From: Acanthococcus lagerstroemiae
Taxonomy: Eukaryota; Arthropoda; Insecta; Hemiptera; Eriococcidae
Assembly: GCA_031841125.1 (NCBI GenBank)
Contig: CM063108.1
Span: forward strand, 6,493,683-6,557,682
DNA length: 64,000 nt
Reading direction: 5' to 3'
Part shown: piece by piece, positions 54,910-64,000 of the stretch
Position numbering within the stretch: the stretch's first letter is position 1
Layout of the letters: every line of letters starts with the position of its first letter
Translations under genes and position numbers: made by a program
The notes under the pieces: model-generated
Told to the model about the DNA's origin: nothing
Database searches by the model: none
The model's input: the letters and a program-made list of their open reading frames with translations, nothing else

Positions 54910-56934
54910 CAGGGTGTCTGAATTTCGGTTGCTAAGCGGGGAGGAATGAATAGTACTTGAATATACAAAGCAAAAGTGTTATTATCACCTTTTGCCTAAT
55001 CACAAAATTGAAGGCGCCGCATCTTTGTAAAAATCGAAAAATTCACTAATTTTGACCTATTAGAAAAATCACGAGTAATGATGTTGCCCAGTCTACAATG
55101 ATGCCATGTTACAGCACTCACTTAGAGTAACAAAACAAGTTATTACGAAATCCGGCCTGCTCTGAAAATTTAAGCAGGTAAATGGCATCCAAAATTCAGA
55201 AATTTCTATTTTTGTACAAAATTGTGCAAAAAGCCTACTTTTACTGAATCCCAACATGAATAACCAAAGGCCGGCGTACAGTTCTCATTATCAAAACTGG
55301 TAGCCCTGATTCAGATGAACAAAAAATCATACCACTATCTCCTTCCAGTTTTCAGAATTTAAAAAGTTAAGACGCGTTGAAGTACTTTCAAATTTAAAAA
55401 AAAAAAACAGAAAATTTAACTCGCCCTAAAAATTAAACTGTTAGGGGGAAAGCTATTTGGTTTCTAGGCTCCGCTCAAAAGTAAGTTTCCCTAAATTCGT
55501 AGGCAGAAACAAACATAAAATAAAACGAAATGAAAGGGAAATGTAAATCTTGAGTTTTGCACACTCTGGAATAGAACTGGAGTTGCTATATCAGTGCTAC
55601 AAAAATGAGCCAACATTTCGACGTGCGTTGCTTGTGAATTACGAAGTGTAATACATTTCTACACCGCGTAACCGACGTTCGACGGAAATTCACGAGAAAT
55701 TGTGTCATACAGTCAATGGCGCAACTAGGGGTTTCTCAAAGGGGGGGGGGGCACAATAAGGTTTTCAAGGGAGAAAAAGTCGAAAATTATAGTTTTTTTT
55801 AAATCGCTGATATTAGAGGACTATGTAAAAATATTGAGAGGGCACCCCCCCCCCCCCGACGCTACACCACTGCATACAGTGGCGAATTTCAGAAGAAAAG
55901 CTAAGTCTCTTGCTTCCAGGTTTCAAATTTTTGCAAGAAAACGTCGAGTTTGCAGACATCCTAACAGAAGATAAAAGTAAAGCGCACTTTTAATCGGAGG
56001 GATAACTGGTACATTCAGTAAGAGTTGATCAATTTTTTGAAATAATTTACTTAAAAAATTTATTCTCAATCTGGTAACGTCTCAAATTTTTAGATTTCTT
56101 TTATAATGTGGGGAAATCAGTTAGTGTACAGAAGACAAATGCTGCTAAAAAACTGAACAGAATTAAAGCCTGTTGTTAATTTGCAGCGAAAGTGCACAAA
56201 CCATAACAATGGCTTGTCATAAAATGAATCAAGTTTCATTCATCTACTTTCAGCGAGAGGTCTTCTTGTATTCCAGTGCCTATTTTATGGTGGTTAGACA
56301 ACTAGTTCAACAGATGGAGTCTTCATGTAACGCCAGTCATTCATTCAGGCATAACGACTATTGAAAGTTACAATAAATTAGAAGCGTTTGTAATTTTTCT
56401 TTTTTTTCTTTTTCTTCTTTGATCATAAGGTTCATTTTTCGATCATTTCAGAAGCTTCATGAACTTCAACGCGACATAACTTTTTAAATTCTGAAAACTG
56501 GAAGGAGATAGTGGTATGATTTTTTGTTCATCTGAATCAGGGCTACCAGTTTTGATAATGAGAAACGCCGGCCTTTGGTTATTCATTTTGGGGTTCAGTA
56601 AAAGTAGGCTTTTGGCGCAATTTTGTAAAAAATTGAAATTTCTGAATTTTGGATGCCATTTACCTGCTTAAATTTTCAGAGCAGGCCGGATATCGTAATA
56701 ACTTGTTTTGTTACTCTAAGTGAGTGCTGTAACATGGCATCATTGTAGACTTGGCAACATCATTACTCGTGATTTTTATAATGGGTCAAAATTGGTGAAT
56801 TTTTCGATTTTTACAAAGATGCGGCGCCCTCAATTTTGTGATTAGGCAAAAGGTGATAATAACACTTTTGCTTTGTCTACTCAAGTGCTAGTCATTCTTC
56901 CTCCCCGCTTAGCAACCGAAACTCGGACACCCTG
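54910..56934. mobile_element. 2.0-kb element with ~475-bp terminal inverted repeats
   Basis: 54910-55383 and 56463-56934 are inverted copies with few differences. They share cggttgctaagcggggagg, gtgttattatcaccttttgc, gatgccatgttacagcactc and ccactatctccttccag. Ends are CAGGGTGTC and GACACCCTG, preceded by TATA on the left and followed by TATT on the right. The interior (55384-56462) holds a nested hAT MITE and no recognisable protein. The terminal CAGGGTGT is shared with FB1. Confidence 0.88.
55714..55872. mobile_element. hAT-type MITE, 159 bp (subfamily A), nested
   Basis: Ends caatggcgcaactagg and gctacaccactg, with exact 8-bp target duplication CATACAGT at 55706-55713 and 55873-55880. Homologous to 6031-6179. 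Nested inside the 2.0-kb inverted-repeat element, so it is younger than that insertion. Confidence 0.88.
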
Positions 56935-56936
56935 TA

Positions 56937-57780
56937 TTTCGAAAGGAAAGTCATTCAAAACTTTGACGCGAGAGTATTTTTCCGAAATCTAAGTGTAAAG
57001 GATAAAAATATGATTTTCCTTATGAAGTTTTATTGAAATCAGTCGTGATAAACTGAAAAAAATTACCCAAAATCAGATAATGAGTATCGTCGAGTCCCTC
57101 AGCCTTTCATCAGTCCTTCATTTTTGCTTTTCAGTTCCTGTAGACATTCAACTGGAACCCTGATTGTCAGTTGTAAGAGCCATCGTAATCAAAAGTACTT
57201 GTCGCAGTGTCACAAGTATGATATGTGTTTTAATGTGAATCATTCGCATGTCCCATAGCCTCATTTTGCAATTCGTAAAATTTCTCCACTTTTTGATAAT
57301 AATGATGATTATGAAATATACGTGGAAGTATCATCGTTATAATCACCTTACGGGATTCTTTCTTCTTGAGATAATCTTCCAATGGTTCCAATGTCCAGTG
57401 CAACTTCAATTTGGAAAAAATTGTCTACCTCCGTGGTCCTTGTATTCTTGGATTTGACATTCCGTCGAGTCAGTGCGATTTGGAGGCAAATACAATTTTT
57501 CTCGAAAATGAGATTTTTGTATCATTGGAAAGGTACTTAAGTTCATGTTTGCATCGAATAAAACGATGTATTTAATGCTGTTTTCAAGGTGCTTTTTTTA
57601 ATATCTTGTTATCAGTTCTAATTCTGCCTGTAATACCCTTTGATGTGAAACTTCATTTTCCTTCTATAGCAAAACCATGTTGGACTTGCCTCCAAATTAC
57701 ACCGACCCGACAATTTAATTGAATTTTCGCTTATTCCTGATTAACTCAGTACTGTATCATTATATAATCATGAACAAGAA
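56937..57780. other. No recognisable gene
   Basis: Frame 57248-57457 is short and hydrophobic without a motif. Nothing repeated is seen. Confidence 0.45.
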
Positions 57781-58510
57781 ACGAAATATGAGTAAAAGGT
57801 ACAAAACCAACCTTAAAGGCTGCTTAAGTATTCGTTTAAGATTGTTTTAAAATTTGTTTAAAAAAAAACCTTCGAGCGAAAATCTGGGCAGGGAAAGTCG
57901 ACTACGGATCCTTTGAAGTCCGTCTTCATGTGTTCGTAGAGAATATTATTCAAGGGAGAGGAGAAGGAATTTCACCACTGCAGAAATTCGAGCCGGAGGA
58001 ATCCCTCTTCCTTTTCGTCAAGTATGCTGTTTAAAGTCCTTTTAAACTTGTTCAAAACATTTCAAAGTTTATGTACAAACAGTTTTAAGTTCCTTTTGAA
58101 ACTCTTTTGAGAATTTTCTAGGTATATTTAAGACTTATTAATACTTCTTTGATACTCTACCAGACTTCTTGTAAACCTTTAAAACTCTAACAGACTTACT
58201 TAAGACTATCTTTGAAGCCTTTTTCGGATTCGTTTGACGAAGTCTTTCTCTAGGTTCGTCACACTTGTAAGACTCTTGAGATTCGTCTTGAGGCAAAAAC
58301 TTTCCGGAAAAAGCCTTAGTTTCAAATGGTATTTAGTATGTGTGCATGATTCTTAAAGCGTTTTGGAAGAGTCTGGACGAGTCTCGAAAGTTTCATTTAA
58401 GTCAGGATTAGTTTTAAGGAAGTTCTGGGGAATCTCATAAAGGTAGTTTCAAACATGTCCCATAGGGTCCAAAAGAAGTCTTAAATATTCCTACATAAGT
58501 TTTGAACAGA
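57780..58510. repeat. Degenerate AAGACTCTT-type repeats
   Basis: Words such as ttaagactt, aagactcttgagattcg, gaagtctttc, gagtctggacgagtctcg and tttaaactt recur at irregular 20-40 bp spacing. A low-information array with no coding signal. Confidence 0.45.
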
Positions 58511-58782
58511 GTTAAAGATTCTCAGCTAGAAGCAGATGGGCAGCTGTAAAGCACAGGATGGATAATTCCTTTTTTGGGCCCCATTTTCATTCTCTTTTTC
58601 TCTTTAAGCAGCAAGGATGCGGGGATTTCTGGCGGTTTTTTTTTTAGGGTCAGCAATGAGCCTTTTGCATTAGTTTTTTTTTTCCATTTCCTCCCACCAT
58701 TGTTTCATTGAATTGATTGCAGAGTGCGTTTGTGTTGTTAGTAGAAATTTCCGTGGATTTTTTCAATTTTTTATTTTTTATT

Positions 58783-58985
58783 CTGGTTGGCCTAGTGGAT
58801 AGCGCGCTGGTCTCGGAATCTGGAGGTTCCGGGTCCAAGCCCACGTAGCAACTCGCTACATTTCGACCTAGGTCGTTTTTTCGGCAAGATGAGAAGAGGG
58901 CTAAGACAGCCCTAACAGCCTCCCAGACGTCTCTGAAGTAATGCTCGAAAGGGCGGATTCCGGGGCTCGGGTTGAGAGTAAAATT
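58783..58985 (+). mobile_element. tRNA-derived SINE with LINE-like tail
   Basis: TGGCCTAGTGG at 58788-58798 fits a pol III A box and GGGTCCAAGCC at 58831-58841 a B box, 43 bp apart as in tRNA genes. The head most resembles tRNA-Arg, without proper anticodon or acceptor stems, so it is not a functional tRNA gene. After a ~95-bp body, the tail tgctcgaaagggcggattc continuing ccggggctcggg matches the R1-like LINE 3' module (58942-58973). This is the structure of a SINE mobilised by a LINE sharing its 3' end. Confidence 0.75.
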
Positions 58986-61390
58986 AGAGAAGTCGATAAT
59001 TATTTATTAATTTTCCCATTGATTTTGTTTTCATTATTTTTTGTCGAGAATTAAGATGCATGCTTTCTTGCCGACCCTCCTCGAGTAGCGAGGTTACTTG
59101 TTTCTTTTCTTTTTTTCTCTCTCCTTCACGTTTTTTCCTTTTTTCCCTTTCTCACAAATAGCCTCTTACGCTCCCCCCCCTTCTCTCAGACCTTATATTC
59201 AAAATCCGCTTGTGTTTAATTCTTTGAATTGATTCTGCTTAAAAATTCGTTTTGGTATGTGAAGCGACATTAACCTCTAAATTGAGATAATAGACCAATA
59301 TATTGTATGTGAACTTGTTCAGAATTGGTAGTTCTGTTTGTATCAGACAGATAATTATGCATGTGATGGTCTAATTATCACTATTTATTTTGCAGAAATT
59401 ATTGTTCCACTGTATTATCAGTTTTCTATGAATTATTTACTATTTATGCATATTATCTTTTATGTATGGGGAATGAATTGCTGTGAGTTATCGGTATGAA
59501 TTTTCTTCTACTGAGTTGATTTATTTCTCCTTTAAAATATTTAATAATAGATAGTGTTTGTATTACAGCTCTGAGTCCTACGAAAAATAGAGAGAAATTT
59601 TTAGTTATTACCGTTTTGAAGTACTTGCTTGGATATATCTTTTTTTTTTCCTTTGTAAAAAGTTGGACCTCCCCGCGGTTTTCCTTCTCAATAATGTTGA
59701 TAAGAGTACCTTGTACCATGCTTTATAGTCGTAAATTAAACACTGAGAGTACGTACCAGTATTAGAAGCTCATTATTACTAGGTTGCTGTTAACTATGGT
59801 TCAAATTTTATCTAAATCTTTGTATGTAGAAGTTAGTAAGATGAGGATTCAAAATGAAGGTTGGGGAAGAATGTACTGTATCGGAAGAAGTGATTTTTCA
59901 AGAGAATATTCTCAAAGTTTCCAGATTTTTCCAACATGGAATTTATGAAGATTTTTGATTCTCCCCCCCCCCCGCCCGTGTTAGATTAAAATATGACTCC
60001 CAGTGAACGTGTCCTCATTCCCGGTTTTCACAGAGACATTCTTATAGGAACGAATACCTTGAAATAAGCTGTGAATACCTGGCACGTTCTGCCTCAGTTC
60101 TTTGCACATGGCCTGCTTTCCCCGGTTTTTTGTTAAAAATTTGGAGAAGGGGAATACAAAATAATGTAAGCTGGTAAAAAATATGAAACATGTATTTTGT
60201 ATCTCCGTGGACTCTCTCGTTCAGAATGCAATGATATCGTTTTCTTCCCCTTTGCCATATTTTAAAATGCAAACATCTCGGGTTTGGTAATTTTTTGAAG
60301 ATTTCCGTTTCACCCTACCGTGCATATTGTGTTCGATGATGTCACCTACTAAAATTTTCAAATTTGCGATGTAGCACTTCTTTCCCTGTATCCTCCAAAT
60401 GCTAACGAAAATTGTCTAAAACATAAGGTGAGGAGGTGAGTGGTGATGAAACAGACATGGGCTGAAAGTAGTCAAAATAAGACTTGGAGTCCTGTAAATT
60501 TAGTTTTTCAGTTTCCAATTTCTTGTTTCTGAATATGCCTCCGTTTGATGACACATGAAATAGCCTCACCGACACCATCGCATAAGTTTGCACAGTTTTA
60601 GTGAGTTCAAACGAGTCTTAGTTGAGTTTTGAAGAGTATTAAAGCAAGATTTGTAATTCTTCCCCAATGAGATCTTTAAATTTAGCTGTTACCATTAGTC
60701 CCTATTTTCATCATTTTTTTCTGGACAGTTAGTTGTGCTTTGCGACGCACGTATGCTTTGCATTTGTTTCTCTTATTCATTTCCTCCTTTAGTACTTTCA
60801 TGCTCCCCTGTTCTTAAAATACTGGATTTTTCTAAATTTATTTTCGCTTTCTCTTTCTATACTGAAAAAATTGTATGTATAGTGTAGTTTTTTTTTGTTT
60901 TTTTTTTGTTTTTTTGTTTTGTTTTTTTGTAATAGACATGTTTATTTTCAATCTTTTTATTTATTTATTTTTCATTTTATTATTATTAATTAAAACTTGT
61001 TTTATTATATGAAAAATTCGAATTAGAGGAACAGTGTGTGTGTTAAACAATAATAGTGTTAGAGATGAGAAAAGAACATTTAGAAATGAGTGTTTGGTAG
61101 AAAGGAAAAATCAAAAGGATTATTAAAAATTAAAAAGAAGTATTTTTTGTAAATGTAAGCACAAAGTTCAGTAGTTTAAAATAAAATCGTTAGTTGGAGG
61201 ACTGTGATCATAAATTCGTGATCTCATCTTCACAGGTAAATCGATGTATTTATTTAATTAGTTAATTAATTTGTACCATAATTCGTGTTACATTGGTTTA
61301 TGATAAAATTATACTCACAGATGTAATCATCGAGTTATTTCCAACTTTAATCTAACACATCACGAATTTATGATAGTAAGTAAGAGAATA
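58986..61390. other. No recognisable gene; low-complexity T runs
   Basis: C runs at 59175 and 59965, T-rich low complexity at 60885-60930, otherwise AT-rich. Frames at 59453-59719, 60042-60272 and 60402-60593 lack motifs. 61020-61150 could be an upstream part of the following LINE (VERKNQKDY-like), but that is weak. Confidence 0.45.
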
Positions 61391-62214
61391 AAAAATATGT
61401 AAAATGGAAGCAAGAGTGGGAGAAGATCAATTTGGATTCCGAAAAGGTTAGAGGAACTTGGTATGCAATTTTAGGTTTGAGGCTTTTATTAGAAAAGACT
61501 GAAAAATTGTTTGAATACATTTGTAGATTTAGAAAAAGCTTTTGATAATGTTGAATGGTCAGACATGTTTTAAATACTGAAGAAGGTATGAGTTATGTAT
61601 AATGAAAGAAGAGTAATATGGAACTTATATAAGGATCAAAAGACTGATGTACAAATAGTGGATGAAGTGGGAGAAGCCAAAATTCAAAAAGAAGTGACGC
61701 AAGGTTGTTGTTGGTCATCAGTACTGTTTAATCTATTAACAGAAGAAGTAATTGAAGAAATAAATGAAAAGATATCAGGTGTGTTAATACAGGGGGAGAC
61801 GGTTAGAATGATAAGGTTTGGAGATGATATTGCAATAGCTGAAAGAAGTTAAGAAGAATTGAAAAGAAACATTGGAAAAGTTGGATGAAAAATTAAAAAT
61901 GAAATATAAAATGAAGATGAATAAAAATAAAACAAAAGGTATGGTAATCAGTAGATGGAAACAAAATCCAATACATATCGAAATAAGAAATGAAAAAAAT
62001 AAAGGAGGTCAAGGAATTTAAATACTTGGGTAGTCTGATAACGCAAGATGGAAGAAGTAAAACAGTTAAAAAGAATAGAATGGAATAAGCTAAAAATGCT
62101 TTTTCTCAAAAAGGAAATATATTTAGGGCAGTTATGGATTCAAAAGTATGACTGAGATTTCTTCAAACGTATATTTGGAGTATAGCATTGTAGGGATGTG
62201 AGGCCTGAACAATC
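61391..62214 (+). pseudogene. RTE-like LINE, reverse transcriptase part
   Basis: The plus strand reads VGEDQFGFRKG, DLEKAFDNVEW, then NERRVIWNLYKDQKTDVQIV, EVTQGCCWSSVLFNLLTEEV, VRMIRFGDDIAIAE, KEFKYLGSLITQDGR and finally GCEA, stop, TI. These are the palm motifs in order (QFGFR, F-D, QGC..S..LFN), the catalytic box as FGDD, and the YLG(S) thumb motif. Stops and frameshifts are frequent. Composition is very AT-rich (many Lys and Glu codons), unlike the R1-like LINE. Interrupted at ~62215 by the LINE module. Confidence 0.75.
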
Positions 62215-62325
62215 CCTCCGGTCACTGACGCGATACTCGAAAGGGTAGTTCCTGTGGCCGGGGGTGCGTTGTCATAGGGGCCACTTTGGCATGCGTGCAT
62301 CGCCATACGTCCCACCACACCAATA
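62215..62325 (+). mobile_element. LINE 3' module, copy 7, inserted in a LINE
   Basis: cactgacgcgatactcgaa, ggtagttcctgtggccg, tggcatgcgtgcatcgcc and atacgtcccacca give the complete module, only ~110 bp long. It splits the RTE-like reading frame between CEA-TI and KRIEAFEMW, so it is a heavily 5'-truncated insertion younger than the host LINE. Confidence 0.8.
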
Positions 62326-62740
62326 GGAACATAAAAAAGAAAAAAGGATAGAAGCTTTTGAAATGTGGTGTTATTGGAGAATGTTGAAAATCAAATGGAC
62401 AGAAAAGATCAGGAATGAGGATGTATTGAGACGAATAGGAACATAAGAAGGGAAAGAGAAATTAGGAATATAATCATAGAGAGAAGCGTTAAAATGATAG
62501 GTCACAATATAAGACATCTAGGAGTATTGTTATTATTGCTAGAGGGAATGGCTGAGGGAAGGAACTGGAAAGGAAGACAAGGAATGAGCTGTGAAGACCA
62601 GATAATGAAGCATACAAAGTGCAAATCCTTGTCAGAAATGAAAAGATTAGCACAAGAAAGAAAAAAGTGGAGCGACTCAACCTATACTAGTCGAGAGACT
62701 AGGGAATGTAACAATTAAGAAAAATTGGATAAAAGTCATC
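62326..62740 (+). pseudogene. RTE-like LINE, C-terminal part
   Basis: Continues the interrupted LINE: RIEAFEMWCYWRMLKIKWTE, KIRNEDVLRR, then KMIGHNIRHLGVLLLLLEGM, GRNWKGRQGMSCEDQI and LSEMKRLAQERKKW. E.WC.RRM.KI.W......NE.V, GH..R and G.(P)GR.(R)....Q(I) are the standard ending of RTE-type ORF2. At least two frameshifts separate the blocks. Confidence 0.75.
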
Positions 62741-62744
62741 TAAA

Positions 62745-63528
62745 GTCATCATCTTTCAAAACTATACCCACCAGTTTGCCGTTTGTTGTGCTGAAAAAAA
62801 TATGATGTACATATCTTTGCCCCAGTTAAATAGTGACCACGACAATGGATTAAAAACCCTGGTAATAAAACTTCACGCCATCCTTTCTGGAAATATGAAG
62901 TCGCTGACAGCAATTTAAACTTCTTAGAATGTACATCCAATCTTTTGGAATAATAATACATACCACTTTATTGGGGGAAAACAACTTGAAACAAAATTTT
63001 AAAAAAATAACAGGTATTAAAAGAATATAGTAACATCCACGACGATAGATACCTCCCTATGTTTTTTTCATTCAAAAAATGGTAATTGTCCTGGATGATG
63101 AACTGGATTGTTAGAATTTGTTGCGGATGTTATTGTCTAATCCAAAATAACCCCCCCCCCTCCCAAAAATTGGAAGTCAGGGTTCAAAATTTGTGCTGGT
63201 AACTAAATATTCTCAGTTTTTAGGGTTAGCATATTCGTGCCTTATACAATGGAAATAGCACGCAACAGTGGCGCTTGGGGTTTTAAATGTAAGTATGTGG
63301 ACAAACAATCGAGATACGCGAGAATGAATCGCATTTGCTTTCGACGTTTCGGCAGTGGCGCTTGTGGTTTTAAATGTAAAAGTGAACGTAATCGTGTGTA
63401 AAAGAAACAGATAGGAAGATGGTGTTACATTGTACTTACAGTCTCTGCAAAAGTGATTCGAGGTATCAAGGAATCGATGAAAGGAGGTTTGTAATATTAT
63501 TGTGTATGATTCTTGCTGAAATCAGGGT
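62745..63528. other. No gene; small direct repeat near 63263 and 63355
   Basis: cagtggcgcttg.ggtttt and aaatgtaa occur twice about 92 bp apart. Otherwise unrecognised, with a C run at 63150. Confidence 0.4.
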
Positions 63529-63772
63529 CGGCGTGAACCAACTGACATTTGTAAACAAAATGAGTTATTATTTATTAGTATCGTTGGAAAGAGCGTAAAA
63601 AGTAGAGTTTTTCAGAATTGGGCCCCCGATTCAAAAATGTGTACTCACGTTGATCAAAGCTTATCAGCAAACGCTATGCCATATAGTTTCTACATGGCTC
63701 TTGAACTTGGAATCATGTGTTCTCAAGAAACAGATTTTGCTGGTTGGTTCCCTTACGCTTAACAGTGTCCAA
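63529..63772 (+). mobile_element. TTGGACGC-ended MITE, copy 6
   Basis: Full interior of the family (acaaaatgagttatta, caaaaatgtgtactcacg, tttctacatggctcttg) with an intact right end cgcttaacagtgtccaa. The left end is eroded (cggcgtgaaccaactg). Confidence 0.75.
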
Positions 63773-63955
63773 GTGCGATCGTACTTTTGTTCGAAGTTGG
63801 TTAGTGGAATAGCCGCCCAGACTTCAGCTAAAAGGCCGAACCTATGCGACCTGGCTTGTTGAAGAATGACCCAGCTTCGGCAATGCTGATACCCTATTCG
63901 AAACATATATTTAATTACCTACTCATCGTTTGGTACTGAAAGTAAATACCTAATG

Positions 63956-64000
63956 CAGTGGTTTCCAACAGGTGGTCCGCGGACCCCCGGGGGTCCGCGA
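63956..64000. mobile_element. Start of hAT-like element, cut by window end
   Basis: CAGTGGTTTCCAACAGGTGG then tccgcggacccccgggggtccgcg follow the CAGTGGTT(C/T)(C/T)(C/A)AAC start and GGTCCGCGG palindrome of widespread hAT-type repeats. The other end is outside the window. Confidence 0.5.

Noticed and set aside
56173..56364. 63-codon frame inside the 2.0-kb inverted-repeat element as its transposase
   Set aside because: Too short, no catalytic motif, and it spans ordinary AT-rich interior sequence.
58783..58860. Functional tRNA gene
   Set aside because: A and B boxes are present, but acceptor and anticodon stems do not pair and a SINE body and LINE-like tail follow.

Overview
The window looks like arthropod, most likely insect, nuclear DNA. 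It is AT-rich and almost empty of intact long reading frames, splice-like GT..AG exons are scattered through it, and it is crowded with decayed transposable elements typical of insects: R1-like, RTE-like and RNase-H-bearing LINEs, hAT miniature elements with 8-bp target duplications, mariner and MULE remnants, and a tRNA-derived SINE. There is no operon structure, no Shine-Dalgarno pattern and no prokaryotic gene set. I cannot name the species. Family names come from recalled motifs and were not checked by any search.

Layout. 1-8 kb: a hAT MITE (1080-1238), a seven-copy ~121-bp array (1320-2160), the 3' part of an R1-like LINE (2528-3235), a second hAT MITE (6031-6179) and an RTE-like LINE piece (6747-7283). 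9-13 kb: a mariner C-terminus, then a 3.3-kb palindromic element with ~650-bp inverted arms and an internal satellite (9581-12845). 13-19 kb: a LINE 3' module, a GC-rich island, and a 2.5-kb inverted-repeat element (15580-18096) holding a broken minus-strand gene with XPG/PIN-like motifs and a C-terminal Cys cluster. 19-25.6 kb: two ~1.15-kb direct repeats flanking a second palindromic repeat block, then the RNase H end of a LINE. 27.5-29.6 kb: a second inverted-repeat element (27495-29565) whose plus-strand fragments fit the N- and C-terminal ends of the same protein family, with a tandem repeat in the middle. 30-33 kb: MULE transposase remnants between oppositely oriented short repeats, another RTE-like piece, a hAT MITE and a near-perfect hairpin (32979-33107). 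36-44 kb: weak host exon candidates, a GC-rich tandem array, R1-like 3' ends on both strands, and hAT MITEs. 46.7-54.7 kb: two candidate exons of a PARP-like gene on the minus strand, two copies of a ~393-bp hAT MITE, a cluster of ~255-bp TTGGACGC-ended elements, and a clean plus-strand first exon (54638-54698). 54.9-57 kb: a 2.0-kb element with ~475-bp inverted repeats. 58.8-64 kb: a tRNA-derived SINE whose tail matches the R1-like LINE 3' module, an RTE-like LINE split by another copy of that module, and the start of a further hAT-like element at the window edge.

The parts do not form one pathway. The coherent story is transposon ecology: an Academ-like pair of elements, long-inverted-repeat elements sharing CAGGGTG ends, hAT MITE families in several copies, and a SINE probably copied by the R1-like LINE machinery. 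Host gene content is limited to a few low-confidence exons; most of the window may be intronic or intergenic.
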